Source: a virus
IMG/VR virus record: IMGVR_UViG_3300024518_003235
Location: 1 to 34,323 of that record
Reading direction: 5' to 3' (one strand)
Length of the DNA: 34,323 nucleotides
Shown here: piece by piece, positions 20,142 through 28,975 of the stretch
How positions within the stretch are numbered: the first letter of the stretch is position 1
How the letters are laid out: each line of letters begins with the position of its first letter
The notes under the pieces: model-generated
The model's database searches: none
What the model was told of the DNA's origin: nothing
Seen by the model: the letters and a program-made list of their open reading frames with translations, nothing else
Made by a program: the position numbers and the translations under genes

Positions 20142-20920
20142 ATAAGGAATATCTAATAGTAGGAGGTCATGGCTTCATCGGTTCGTATCTATGTAAGAGA
20201 TTAATAGAGCTGGGAAGTTCTTTTGATATATATGACATTAATGAACCTAATGGAGACCCAAAAAAAAGCGTTATTAATTATAGGAGAAAAGGTCTTCCTG
20301 AATCAAAAACGCTAGATCAGATATCAGAAAATGTATATGAAAAAGTTATTCACTTAGGGTCTTATGCTGGGATACGGTCAGGTAGAAACCCTTTGGACTA
20401 CTTTGAAAACAACGTACTGAACTTACAGATCTTGTTAAATGAATTGCTGGGTTTCAGAAAGCTAATATATATATCATCATCAAGTGTTCTGGGGGATGTG
20501 GAAACGGCATATTCTCTATCTAAAAAAATAGCAGAACAAGTCGTTTCTTCAACATTCCAAGACAATCTAATCATAAGGCCATTTACAGTGTACGGTAAGG
20601 GTGGGCGGCCTGAGATGTTAATTACAAAGCTTGTTAATGGTGAGAAGGTTATTATTAATGGTGATCCTGAGAAGATAAGAAGAAGGTTTACATACGTAGA
20701 GGATCTAATAGATTGTATTTTGGTTAATGAGAACGAGGCAGGTATTATAAATGCAATAGGTGGGCATTCTTATAAGCTTAGTGACCTACTGGATATATTT
20801 GGTAATGAATATACGATAGGTGATGAAAGTCCGTATGATTTTAAAAATCAAACGTATGACCATGCTAAAGACTATCTATGCAAAACAATGATTGAGGATG
20901 TTAAGGATAAATTGAGATGA
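20123..20920 (+). CDS. NAD-dependent sugar epimerase/dehydratase (extended SDR)
   Basis: The product is 265 residues from the ATG at 20123, which has GGAGG 6 nt upstream; an in-frame ATG at 20093 lacks a site. The Rossmann motif is YLIVGGHGFIGSYLCKRL (10-27), followed by HLGSYAGIRSG, LIYISSSSVLG (Ser site) and the catalytic pair in AYSLSKKIAE (Tyr130, Lys134). FTVYGKGGRPEM and RRRFTYVEDLIDCI are typical nucleotide-sugar positions. It is shorter than the usual 310-340, mainly at the end. It likely converts a nucleotide sugar for the module; C4 epimerase, dehydratase or reductase cannot be separated. Confidence 0.85.
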   Translation: MHIARVDKEYLIVGGHGFIGSYLCKRLIELGSSFDIYDINEPNGDPKKSVINYRRKGLPESKTLDQISENVYEKVIHLGSYAGIRSGRNPLDYFENNVLNLQILLNELLGFRKLIYISSSSVLGDVETAYSLSKKIAEQVVSSTFQDNLIIRPFTVYGKGGRPEMLITKLVNGEKVIINGDPEKIRRRFTYVEDLIDCILVNENEAGIINAIGGHSYKLSDLLDIFGNEYTIGDESPYDFKNQTYDHAKDYLCKTMIEDVKDKLR

Positions 20921-21810
20921 ATATAGGGATAGTGGGGTATGGCATTCTAGGTAAGGCGGTAATGGAAGGCTTTAAAGATAAGTGTGAAGTCTTTATAAAC
21001 GACAAGGAGATATCTAAGGAAGCACCAAAAACTAAAAAGGAATTAGTTCTAGAGTGTGACTATATATTTATATGTGCGCCTACACCTTTTAATGTAACCA
21101 AAAATAAGTGTGATGTAGAAATAATAGATAGCATAATTTATGAGATAAACATGTTGTCCCTTCTGAAGGGAAAAAGGCCGATTGTTATAGTGAAGTCAAC
21201 AGTCGTGCCTTCACAGGTTAGACAGTGGGTAGCGTTCTATAAGAGTATAGATATCGTCATTAACCCTGAATATTTGACAGAAAGAACGAGTAACGAAGAT
21301 TTTATAAATCAAAAGTTTATGGTGTTTGGTGGAGATATCGAACAGTGTAGTGCGGTTGAGTTTCTTTATAAGCATCATAGTTCATGCAATAAGGATTTTA
21401 AAACAGGGTTTTGCTCTCACGAGGAAGCGTCATTATTGAAGTATATGGCGAACAGTTTCTTGGCTATGTACAATATATTCCTTAATGAATACAAGTTCCT
21501 TTACGATACAATGAATTTCTATGACCCAATATCATGTTCAAAAGACTCAGACGAAAACTACAATAATCTAATAAGACTATTTCAATTAGATGAAAGGATG
21601 GGAGTATTTCCATTTAAGTATGAAATTCCGGGTCCAGACAAGGACATCGGTTATGGTGGTAAATGTTTACCAAAGGACATAAAGTCAATCATATCAGAGG
21701 GAGAAAGCGTAGGTTCTAAAATGGGGCTACTTGAAAGGGTAGACGAAATAAACGAGAAAATAAGGACAAATAGAGATTGGGAGGAGATAGCAGATGCGAT
21801 TTCAGAATAA
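20917..21810 (+). CDS. UDP-glucose/nucleotide-sugar 6-dehydrogenase-like protein, short form
   Basis: The product is 297 residues with an NAD-binding start MNIGIVGYGILGKAV, IFICAPTPF, IVIVKSTVVPSQVRQW, INPEYL, then EEASLLKYMANSFLAM and the catalytic loop IGYGGKCLPKD (Cys250). These are the motifs of UDP-glucose and UDP-ManNAc 6-dehydrogenases, which make uronic acids. Family members are usually 380-450 residues. This one stops soon after the Cys loop and lacks most of the C-terminal UDP-binding domain. It may use another substrate or need a partner. It overlaps its neighbours on both sides. Confidence 0.82.
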   Translation: MNIGIVGYGILGKAVMEGFKDKCEVFINDKEISKEAPKTKKELVLECDYIFICAPTPFNVTKNKCDVEIIDSIIYEINMLSLLKGKRPIVIVKSTVVPSQVRQWVAFYKSIDIVINPEYLTERTSNEDFINQKFMVFGGDIEQCSAVEFLYKHHSSCNKDFKTGFCSHEEASLLKYMANSFLAMYNIFLNEYKFLYDTMNFYDPISCSKDSDENYNNLIRLFQLDERMGVFPFKYEIPGPDKDIGYGGKCLPKDIKSIISEGESVGSKMGLLERVDEINEKIRTNRDWEEIADAISE

Positions 21811-22477
21811 AGAAGAGGCGCAAGGAGCGCATATAGACAACTATAGATCAGATGGCGTTAGTAAGCAGTATGGTAACCCAAATCAGTCTCATTACTTGAG
21901 AATATCTTATTTCATAGATCAGATAAAAGAAGGGTCTAGGGTATTGGATGTTGGATGTAATGGCGGTTCTTTAGGCGTTCACTTATTAAGTAAGGACTGT
22001 CATGTAAACGGAATAGACCTTATAACTGATTTAGTAGAAAAAGCAAAAAGGAGAGGGATATATGCTGAGCAAGGAGAAGCGGAGGATTTATCTAGGTATA
22101 ACGACAATACCTTTGATTATGTTATGTGTGGCGAAGTGTTGGAGCATCTTTATGACCCGTTCCCAGCAGTGGAAGAGGCCTATCGGGTATTGAAGCCGGG
22201 TGGTAAATATATTATAAGCGTTCCTCATCCAAACAGTTTTATTTCAGGTGATAAGCTAGGTGATTACCATCATCAGAATTTTACACTTGAGATGCTTAAC
22301 ACGCTTATATACAACTTTTTCAAAAAGGATTCTGCTAAGATTGTAGGAATTCCTTACATAGAAAGATATAATCTAGCTGAGGGGATAAAACCTATAGGGT
22401 TAAATGAAGACGGTTCAAATATGTATCCACCTCAATGGGTTGGAATAACAGCGCAAAAGGAGAAAAATGATGAGTAG
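21794..22477 (+). CDS. SAM-dependent methyltransferase (class I, UbiE-like)
   Basis: The product is 227 residues. Motif I is VLDVGCNGGSLGVHLL (50-65), acidic end of strand 2 GIDL, motif for the adenine side GEAEDLSRY, then DYVMCGEVLEHLYDP (motif IV region) and AYRVLKPGGKYIISVPHP (post I). The acceptor is unknown; in this setting a sugar or lipid-linked glycan is likely. GGAGGAGATAGCAG precedes the ATG, which lies within the end of the dehydrogenase gene. Confidence 0.85.
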   Translation: MRFQNKEEAQGAHIDNYRSDGVSKQYGNPNQSHYLRISYFIDQIKEGSRVLDVGCNGGSLGVHLLSKDCHVNGIDLITDLVEKAKRRGIYAEQGEAEDLSRYNDNTFDYVMCGEVLEHLYDPFPAVEEAYRVLKPGGKYIISVPHPNSFISGDKLGDYHHQNFTLEMLNTLIYNFFKKDSAKIVGIPYIERYNLAEGIKPIGLNEDGSNMYPPQWVGITAQKEKNDE

Positions 22478-22682
22478 TTTTATTAACGGTATGTTTTATT
22501 TGCCAAACAAGATAAGCATGATAGGCTCAGAGTCAATATGGTTTGTACTTGGTATATCTCTATGTATATATATGACGTTTAAATGTATAAATATAATTCT
22601 AGACTTTATAGAAAGATCTTTTTCAAAGATAGAGAACTTGTACTCTTCAGGGGCTTCTTTGTTAAAGAGTAAAAAGATTTAG
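22467..22682 (+). CDS. Small membrane protein of the glycan module
   Basis: The product is 71 residues with one long hydrophobic segment (SIWFVLGISLCIYMTFKCIN, then IILDFI) and an amphipathic basic tail (LKSKKI). AAAAGGAG precedes ATGATG; the first or second ATG can start it. Not recognised. It could anchor the soluble sugar enzymes at the inner membrane or modulate a host glycan transporter; both are speculation. Confidence 0.65.
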   Translation: MMSSFINGMFYLPNKISMIGSESIWFVLGISLCIYMTFKCINIILDFIERSFSKIENLYSSGASLLKSKKI

Positions 22683-22686
22683 AATA

Positions 22687-23763
22687 ATGATTAAACTATT
22701 ATATGTCCCATCACTAAACATACCTGTTTGCTATTGGCGGATAGAGAGCTACGCAGATCAGATAGTTAAGTTTAGTAATCGCGCAATGGTAAACGTTGAG
22801 TACTTTACAGACATAATAGGTGTTAACGTTGCTTGGGATGACGCTTGTGTAGGTAAGGGAAAGATATCTCATGAAATTCAAGGTAAGCTAAGAAACGCTT
22901 TTAAGTTCTTTGATGTAATAATCTTTCAGAGAATCCAGAATATGCCAGCCCTAGCGCTTATACAGGAACTTAGAAAAGAGTATCCAGAAACAAAGATAAT
23001 TGCAGAGTTAGATGATAGTGTAGGTGAGGTTCCACCGTCATCTCCTCATAAATGGAAAGAACATCATAGGTGGTCTGCTGAACATCTTCATAGAAGCGAC
23101 GCTGTTATTTGTTCTACTAAGTACCTAGCTGAAAGCATACGTGAAATAGTTAAAGATAAGCCTGTTCATGTTGCACCTAATTGCATAAACGGTAGGCTAT
23201 GGAGATTAAAGAGAAGTAAGAAGTCTCACGAAGGTATTAGGATTGGATATGTTGGTGGAGGCGCACATGATGAAGATTTGCGTGTTATCTATAAAGATAT
23301 GCTTAATGTATTAAAGAAGCACAAAGAAGTTACTTTAGTTATTAGGTATGGTGGATGGAAGCCTAAGTGGTTCAAAGATCATCCTCAGATAGACTTTAAA
23401 TGTGTGGGGTGGTGTATGGATGAATACCCTCAAGAGCTTCATAACATGGATTTAGACTTAGCATTGGCGCCACTTAGAGATAGTGAGTTTAATAGGTGTA
23501 AGTCTAATTTAAAATGGATTGAGTGGTCTAATTTGGGGATTCCTTTATATGCTTCTAATGTAGAGCCATACCGGCATACAAAGGGTGAAATTACATTAAT
23601 CGACAACGATGGTAAAAACTGGGAAAGAGAACTAAATGATTTTATAGAGCTAGAAAAGTACTTAAGCGTTAATAAGAAATCACTTAAAAAAGAATGTACG
23701 GCAAACTACAACATCTACAGGGAATCAAAGAAAGTTTTGAAATTCATTGAATCGTTGATATAA
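22687..23763 (+). CDS. GT4-like glycosyltransferase (GT-B fold)
   Basis: The product is 358 residues. The N-terminal half has IKLLYVPSLNIPVCYWRIES and VIIFQRIQNM; the C-terminal half opens with IRIGYVGGGAHDEDLRVI and holds LDLALAPLRDSEFNRCKSNL, then KWIEWSNLGIPLYASNVEPY. The FN-KS-LK-E-G-IP pattern is the donor-binding signature of group 1 (GT4) transferases. It is the last gene of the module, with a weak ribosome-binding site, and is followed by a strong terminator 28 bp after its stop. Confidence 0.82.
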   Translation: MIKLLYVPSLNIPVCYWRIESYADQIVKFSNRAMVNVEYFTDIIGVNVAWDDACVGKGKISHEIQGKLRNAFKFFDVIIFQRIQNMPALALIQELRKEYPETKIIAELDDSVGEVPPSSPHKWKEHHRWSAEHLHRSDAVICSTKYLAESIREIVKDKPVHVAPNCINGRLWRLKRSKKSHEGIRIGYVGGGAHDEDLRVIYKDMLNVLKKHKEVTLVIRYGGWKPKWFKDHPQIDFKCVGWCMDEYPQELHNMDLDLALAPLRDSEFNRCKSNLKWIEWSNLGIPLYASNVEPYRHTKGEITLIDNDGKNWERELNDFIELEKYLSVNKKSLKKECTANYNIYRESKKVLKFIESLI

Positions 23764-23791
23764 TATAGTTATCAACTACAAACCATTACGG

Positions 23792-23833
23792 AGAGTTGGC
23801 AGTCATTAATTTGGCAGCCAGCTCTTTTTTTTT
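23792..23833 (+). terminator. Intrinsic terminator after the glycan module
   Basis: A 9-bp stem pairs AGAGTTGGC (23792-23800) with GCCAGCTCT (23817-23825; one G-T pair), running straight into nine T. It closes the module and separates it from the tail genes, which begin 11 bp later. Confidence 0.88.
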
Positions 23834-23843
23834 AGGATGAAAA

Positions 23844-24149
23844 ATGGCAGAAAATCAATATGATAGCCCGAAAGATGTAATATTCTCAGCATATGACACC
23901 TCATTCGTAACGGGTGATTCGCCTGTTACGCACGATATAAGAGGAACGCTTGTAAGAAACGGGGTAGATGGTTTTATAGATAACTTTGGCGCAGGGGACC
24001 TTATCTATGCTATATCAGAAGATGGAACAACCTATAACGATGACATTTACTTGCCAGCAGGTGCTATAGACGATTTAAGGGCTATGTCTATGGCAAAGGT
24101 TAAAGTGACTTGGGTTGCTGATACTAAGTATCAATTGAGGGTTACATAA
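23844..24149 (+). CDS. Hypothetical virion-region protein
   Basis: The product is 101 residues, beta-rich and without Cys (FSAYDTSFVTGDSPVTHDIR, FGAGDLIYAISEDGTTYND). No signature is recognised, but composition and position just ahead of the long beta-rich protein at 24149, which it overlaps by one base (TAATG), suggest a small structural or decoration protein. AGGATGAAAA precedes the ATG. Confidence 0.65.
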   Translation: MAENQYDSPKDVIFSAYDTSFVTGDSPVTHDIRGTLVRNGVDGFIDNFGAGDLIYAISEDGTTYNDDIYLPAGAIDDLRAMSMAKVKVTWVADTKYQLRVT

Positions 24150-25495
24150 TGGAGATTATTAAACGTATTTATAACGCAGTAATGCTTAAGAATAGTTCTG
24201 GCACTGTGATTAACCCTGCTACAGAAGAGACTTTATCAAGTGTCGATACAAAGCTAACAACTATAGATACAACCCTTACAGATGGAACTCAAAAAACACA
24301 AATAACTTCATTTCCAACGGATTCACCTAATTTTGATTCTTTTGATAGGTTGCGTGTTTCTAATCCGACAACACTATTTGATAGTAAACAGCTATGGGAC
24401 AATGCGCCATTATTCTGGGATGACTCAGAGGTGTCAGGTAGTGGAACAACTAGTTCACACTCTACGGATACAGCTAGCACAACAATCGGTGTTGCTTTAA
24501 GTACGGCAGGTAAAAGAGTGCGTCAAACATATCAATGTTTTAATTATCAGCCTGGAAAATCTCAGTTAATAATTATGACGTTTGTTACGGATCTGTCAGG
24601 CGGTGGAGCTGGTGTCGTGAGAGAGATCGGAATTGGAGAAGATAACAATGGGCTGTTTCTTCAAGATGATGAGGGTACATATAAATTTGTAAGAAGAACA
24701 TCGACTTCTGGATCGGCAGTTGATAGTGATGTGAGTCAAACGAATTGGAATATTGATACTCTTGATGGAGCAGGATCTAGTGGAATAACAATAGATTTTA
24801 CAAAGACTCAAATAATGGTTATTGACTTTGAATGGTTGGGAGTTGGAAGAGTTAGGCTCGGATTTGTATTTGATGGCATTATAGTTTATGCGCATGAATT
24901 TTTAAATGCAAATAATCTTTCTGAGGTTTACATGTCTTCTCCTAACCTTCCTTTAAGGCTATCAATAGAAAATACTGGAGCAGGAGCAGCATCAACACTA
25001 AGTCACATTTGCTCAACTGTTATTAGTGAGGGTGGGGCAACAAAAACTGGTGCATTAAGGCATAAAGATTCAGGTAGTATCTCTAGTCTATCATCAGGAA
25101 CAACTTATGCGGTTATTGGTATTAGGTTGAAGTCTACTCATATAGATGCGGCTGTACTTATAGAAAGTCTATCAATGATATCTACATCTCAGAACGATCA
25201 GGCTCACTGGGAGCTGTATATAAACCCAACTGTAGCAGGAACATTTACATATTCAGATATGACAAACAGTTCTATTCAAACAGCTACAGGGTCATCTTCA
25301 AATACCATTACTAATGGGACTGAATTAGATGGTGGTTTTTTTGAGACATCCGCACCGACTACTACTGTAACTCCAAACGCTATACGTATAGGAGCTGCAA
25401 TAGATGGAACTGTTGACACACTTGTTTTAACTGTTAAACCAATAACAAATAATATTACAATTCAAGGGTCTATGACATGGAGGGAATTAAGCTAA
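24149..25495 (+). CDS. Beta-rich virion protein, probable tail or decoration component
   Basis: The product is 448 residues, rich in Thr, Ser, Gly and Asp. It begins with LKNSSGTVINPATEETLSSV and has DSPNFDSFDRLRVSNPTTLF and DSKQLWDNAPLFWDD, blocks I recall from structural proteins of environmental podophages and myophages. The rest is jelly-roll-like (VIDFEWLGVGRVRLGFVFDG, AHWELYINPTVAGTF). I place it in the virion, most likely an appendage or head decoration; receptor binding is possible. It is the first large gene after the glycan module. Confidence 0.6.
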   Translation: MEIIKRIYNAVMLKNSSGTVINPATEETLSSVDTKLTTIDTTLTDGTQKTQITSFPTDSPNFDSFDRLRVSNPTTLFDSKQLWDNAPLFWDDSEVSGSGTTSSHSTDTASTTIGVALSTAGKRVRQTYQCFNYQPGKSQLIIMTFVTDLSGGGAGVVREIGIGEDNNGLFLQDDEGTYKFVRRTSTSGSAVDSDVSQTNWNIDTLDGAGSSGITIDFTKTQIMVIDFEWLGVGRVRLGFVFDGIIVYAHEFLNANNLSEVYMSSPNLPLRLSIENTGAGAASTLSHICSTVISEGGATKTGALRHKDSGSISSLSSGTTYAVIGIRLKSTHIDAAVLIESLSMISTSQNDQAHWELYINPTVAGTFTYSDMTNSSIQTATGSSSNTITNGTELDGGFFETSAPTTTVTPNAIRIGAAIDGTVDTLVLTVKPITNNITIQGSMTWRELS

Positions 25496-25635
25496 TGCCA
25501 TTAAAAAAGGGAGTGTCAAACAAGACTGTATCTCAAAATATAAAGTCGGAAATTAGATCTGGAAAGCCAAGAAAACAAGCGATAGCAATTGCATTAAATA
25601 AAGCAGTAAAATCAAAAAAGAGAGGTAGATCATAA
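25495..25635 (+). CDS. Small basic phage protein (MPLKKG type)
   Basis: ATG at 25495 overlaps the previous stop (TAATG), and its own stop overlaps the next ATG. The 46-residue product reads MPLKKGVSNKTVSQNIKSEI, then RSGKPRKQAIAIALNKAVKS and a Lys/Arg-rich end. This pattern (MPLKKG, N-I-K, GKP-KQA-AIAL-KA) recurs in many tailed phages near head-tail genes. Its function is not established; a DNA- or capsid-associated role is plausible. Confidence 0.75.
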   Translation: MPLKKGVSNKTVSQNIKSEIRSGKPRKQAIAIALNKAVKSKKRGRS

Positions 25636-26354
25636 TGGGAAGCACACTATCATCACTTAGAAGTTTATTAGAGAATCAACTAGATTCAGGCGAGACAGAC
25701 GCATCTACAGACCCAACATCAACGTTATTGAACACATATATAAATAGTGCGATTAGAACGGTTGTTAGAAAAGATAGGCCTCATGAACTTTATTCTGCTG
25801 CAGTATCTACAGCATCAATTTCATCAGGTACTAATACAGCATCAATACCAACGAGCATTTTTGTTCCAGACCTTGTTTATTACTCTAGAAGTTCCGGTTC
25901 TGTAGTTGAGCTTATTCAAAAGCCAATAAAGGAAATGATTGATAGGGAGTCGCCATTCCGTTTCTTTGATACCGGGAATACCGGAGACCCAAGTATGTAT
26001 GATGTAAGGGGTACGTCCTTTCTGTTTAACAAGTATTTTGATAGAACGGATGCAACGGCGATAAAAGTTTATGGGATAGGGTTTCCGACTACACTAGTAA
26101 ATGATTCAGATACTACAGAGTTACCAATTGACTATGATCTTCTTGTTGTATATGAGTCAGCGGTATTGTTTTACCAAAAAGATGATGACTTGGAAAATCA
26201 AAGAAAGTATCAAATATTAGCATCGGAAAGACGAGCAGACATACGGGTATTCTTAAGAACAAATGATTCTTCTTCTATAGAGATGGACCCTTATGTATTT
26301 ACTGGCGATTACGGATCAAGAAAAAGCAATCCGTCAATCTTCTTTGGAGGTTAG
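25635..26354 (+). CDS. Probable head-tail adaptor
   Basis: The product is 239 residues. It starts with LSSLRSLLENQLDS, then TLLNTYINSAIRTVVRKDRP, a pattern seen in adaptor proteins that dock under the portal (P22 gp4 / T7 gp11-like or gp6-type). The middle is beta-rich and the end includes DYDLLVVYESAVLFYQKDDD and ENQRKYQILASERRAD, the conserved helical C-terminal part. Position before the beta-propeller-like protein supports a connector role. The start is coupled to the preceding stop. Confidence 0.65.
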   Translation: MGSTLSSLRSLLENQLDSGETDASTDPTSTLLNTYINSAIRTVVRKDRPHELYSAAVSTASISSGTNTASIPTSIFVPDLVYYSRSSGSVVELIQKPIKEMIDRESPFRFFDTGNTGDPSMYDVRGTSFLFNKYFDRTDATAIKVYGIGFPTTLVNDSDTTELPIDYDLLVVYESAVLFYQKDDDLENQRKYQILASERRADIRVFLRTNDSSSIEMDPYVFTGDYGSRKSNPSIFFGG

Positions 26355-26356
26355 CA

Positions 26357-27934
26357 GTGAGTAGTTTCGCAAGCGTATCGATAGATAAATTTCTAGGAAT
26401 GAACACAAGCAGGGATGAACTTTCCTTAATACCGGGTCAGTTATCTAAAAACCAAAACTACCTTTATATGGCTAGTGGTGGTCTTAGTGAAAGAGGTGGC
26501 GGGGCTAAATTAACAGATCCCCCATCAGCGGGAGAAACGTACTCTCTTGCAAACTATAGGAACCAAAGTGGTAGTGAGTTCTTAATAACAAACCAAGGGA
26601 CAGATGCTTATTACTATAATTCAGGGTGGAACGCGCTTTCTCTTACTCTTACAGCCGATAAAAAGACTAGGTGGGAGCAAGCAGGAAAGGCAGCAGCAAC
26701 AGCGCTTTATGGTGTAAATGGGAATGATTCAGTAATTAAGATTACAGGATCAACACCTACAGGATCATTGGTATCGGATAGCCCAACAGATGCAATCGCT
26801 ATAAAGCTACATAAAAACAGATTGTTCACATTGAATTCAGCAGGTACGCTATCTTTCACTGAGGTATTAGCGTTCGATACATGGAACACAACAGAAAACA
26901 CAATAGATATAGCGCCCGGTGTAGACGGTGACGGTGTTGCATTGGAGATATGGGGAGACTCACTATTCATATTTAAAGAGTTCGGGGTGTACGTTCTACC
27001 AAACGCAGCAGACCCCGTACCAAAAATAAACTGGGCTGTACTGAGGGCTGATTCAGCGACAGGAACAAAAAGCCCGGATACAGTGAGAAGGAATAAGAAT
27101 GGTATATATTTTCTTTCTTCAGACAACTTTGTGAGAACTATATCTCCTAATATTAGTTTCTCTAGTGGTGAGTACACGCTTGGTGGATCAGGAACACCGA
27201 TTGTATCTATTCCTATAGAGGATGATCTAGAGCTTCTTATAGACGATGCAGCAAAGGTTAATGCACAAGCTGTCGTGCATAATGACCTTTATATACTATC
27301 GTTTCAAACAATAAACAACGCACTTACATATAATGACGCTACTTATTTTGCAGACACAAATAAATTTATACAGTTCCCAGGAATACCAAACCCTCAACCA
27401 TTTTGGGGTGAGCTTACAGGTTTCGACTACGACTTCTTTTCTACACAGTTATCTGGTGGCAAAATAAAGATATATGGTGCAAAAGGTGGAGGGACGGCAG
27501 GAGAGGTACACGAAACCTTAAACGAAACAATACATAATGATGATGGCGGAGCTATAGCTAGTAGAGCTATATTAGGTTGGTTTCCAGTAGGGGGAGAGAG
27601 CTTATACAAAAAAATGAAGCAGATATACTTTGTTGGTGATACTGAGAACTGGGAAATAGAGCTAATATTCAAAGCTTATAAATTCGGAACAATAGTCCCA
27701 ACAGAAGGTGAAGGATCTCAGTATTCTTATCAATCAGGAACGGGAAGCAAGGCAATTGTAGGAACGGCTATTGTAGGAACAGATACATTAACAGAGTTAA
27801 ATGTAGGTTCATCAAAGTTTAGGACTAGTTTGAAAGGGCATATGTTTCGGGCAGAGATGTCAAACGTAAATGCAGACGAGTTCACACGTATTGATAAAAT
27901 GGTAGTCTATTATAGACCCATTAATAACAAATAA
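26357..27934 (+). CDS. Beta-propeller-like structural protein (P22 gp10-type stabilisation protein)
   Basis: The product is 525 residues with a GTG start 6 nt after GGAGG. It opens with SIDKFLGMNTSRDELSLIPG, then NQNYLYMASGGLSERGG, a form typical of large tail-hub proteins in podophages. Repeated short strand motifs (HKNRLFTLNSAGTLSFTEV, GDSLFIFKEFGVYVL, NKNGIYFLSSDNFVRTI, HNDLYILSF) suggest propeller blades. By family analogy it closes the portal channel or forms the tail hub. It lies between the adaptor and the ejection genes. Confidence 0.7.
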   Translation: MSSFASVSIDKFLGMNTSRDELSLIPGQLSKNQNYLYMASGGLSERGGGAKLTDPPSAGETYSLANYRNQSGSEFLITNQGTDAYYYNSGWNALSLTLTADKKTRWEQAGKAAATALYGVNGNDSVIKITGSTPTGSLVSDSPTDAIAIKLHKNRLFTLNSAGTLSFTEVLAFDTWNTTENTIDIAPGVDGDGVALEIWGDSLFIFKEFGVYVLPNAADPVPKINWAVLRADSATGTKSPDTVRRNKNGIYFLSSDNFVRTISPNISFSSGEYTLGGSGTPIVSIPIEDDLELLIDDAAKVNAQAVVHNDLYILSFQTINNALTYNDATYFADTNKFIQFPGIPNPQPFWGELTGFDYDFFSTQLSGGKIKIYGAKGGGTAGEVHETLNETIHNDDGGAIASRAILGWFPVGGESLYKKMKQIYFVGDTENWEIELIFKAYKFGTIVPTEGEGSQYSYQSGTGSKAIVGTAIVGTDTLTELNVGSSKFRTSLKGHMFRAEMSNVNADEFTRIDKMVVYYRPINNK

Positions 27935-27945
27935 GGAGCGTTAAT

Positions 27946-28944
27946 ATGGCAACAGGATTACCATCAGAATTAAATCAAACAGTACCAAATAAAACATTAG
28001 GTGAAGAAGTAGAAGGTCCAACTCTAGCAAAGACATCACAAGATGTAGCTACTCAAGCATTCGAAACAGCAGTTAGCCCATTACGTAGCGAATTTAAAGA
28101 GCGTTTAGGTGGTACAGTTGAATCATTGGCACAAAGAGGAATACAGTTTGGTGGGGTAGGAGGAGAAAGGCTATCAGATATATTTCAGGAGCAGCAAAGA
28201 TTAGAAGCTGGTATTGCAAGTAGGTTAGGCGCAGAATTAGGAAAAACAGAAATAGAACGGGCTTTCCAAGCTTCAGAAGCAGCTAAAAACAGATCTCTAC
28301 AAAGAGAGTTGCAAACGGCAGGATTCGAATTCTCTGCAGGAGAGTCACAGCTAGGAAGAGAGTTCGCTTCGGTAGAGTCTGAGAAGGTACGCGAGTTTCA
28401 AAAGGCATCGCAAGAAGCAGGATTTCAGTTCGCTTCTACTGAGGCAGAAATAGACAGGGAGACAAACAGACGAAATCAAATATTGGGATTGGTACTAGAG
28501 GGAAATCTAGATCAGTCACAAGTACAAGGTGAGTTGGCTAAGTTGTACGGTGAAGGTGCGGTTCTAACAACTAGAGATGAACTAGGTCTGCAAAGGATAG
28601 CTGAAGCATCAGGTCTCACAGTCGAAGACTATACAAGGCTAAGGGGTGCAATCGGAACTAAGCAGGGAGAATTAATATTAGGAAGTCGTCAGGAGCAAGA
28701 CATAGACGCATCCGGTAGACCACTTTATATGACTCCAGATGGAAGAACTACAACAGAGGTTACAGAGCAACCGAAATTAGTAGAAGTTCAAAATATACAA
28801 GATTTTATACAAGACCCAGCAGCCGCAAGAAGATTTCAAGTACAGCTAGCAAAAATCCAAGGTGATGTTCAAAGAGATATTGCAAGAGAACAGTCCAAGG
28901 GTTCAGGTATGAGCATTCCTCTAATAGGAAATCTGTTCGGGTAG
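27946..28944 (+). CDS. Ejection-type internal virion protein with helical repeats
   Basis: The product is 332 residues, mostly helical and Glu/Gln/Arg/Ala-rich, with aromatic residues at regular positions. Residues about 119-175 hold two related units (RELQTAGFEFSAGESQLGRE and REFQKASQEAGFQFASTEAE). The end (GMSIPLIGNLFG) is an amphipathic, Gly-rich tip. Such proteins are packed in the head or tail and injected to form a DNA conduit. No sequence signature proves this; the call rests on composition and position with the next two genes. Confidence 0.6.
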   Translation: MATGLPSELNQTVPNKTLGEEVEGPTLAKTSQDVATQAFETAVSPLRSEFKERLGGTVESLAQRGIQFGGVGGERLSDIFQEQQRLEAGIASRLGAELGKTEIERAFQASEAAKNRSLQRELQTAGFEFSAGESQLGREFASVESEKVREFQKASQEAGFQFASTEAEIDRETNRRNQILGLVLEGNLDQSQVQGELAKLYGEGAVLTTRDELGLQRIAEASGLTVEDYTRLRGAIGTKQGELILGSRQEQDIDASGRPLYMTPDGRTTTEVTEQPKLVEVQNIQDFIQDPAAARRFQVQLAKIQGDVQRDIAREQSKGSGMSIPLIGNLFG

Positions 28945-28975
28945 TATTAAATAAAAAAAAAGGAGAAGTTCAAAG

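Noticed and set aside
26707-27177. Minus-strand frame of 156 codons
   Set aside because: Shadow of the beta-propeller-like gene, with no independent start signal or motif.
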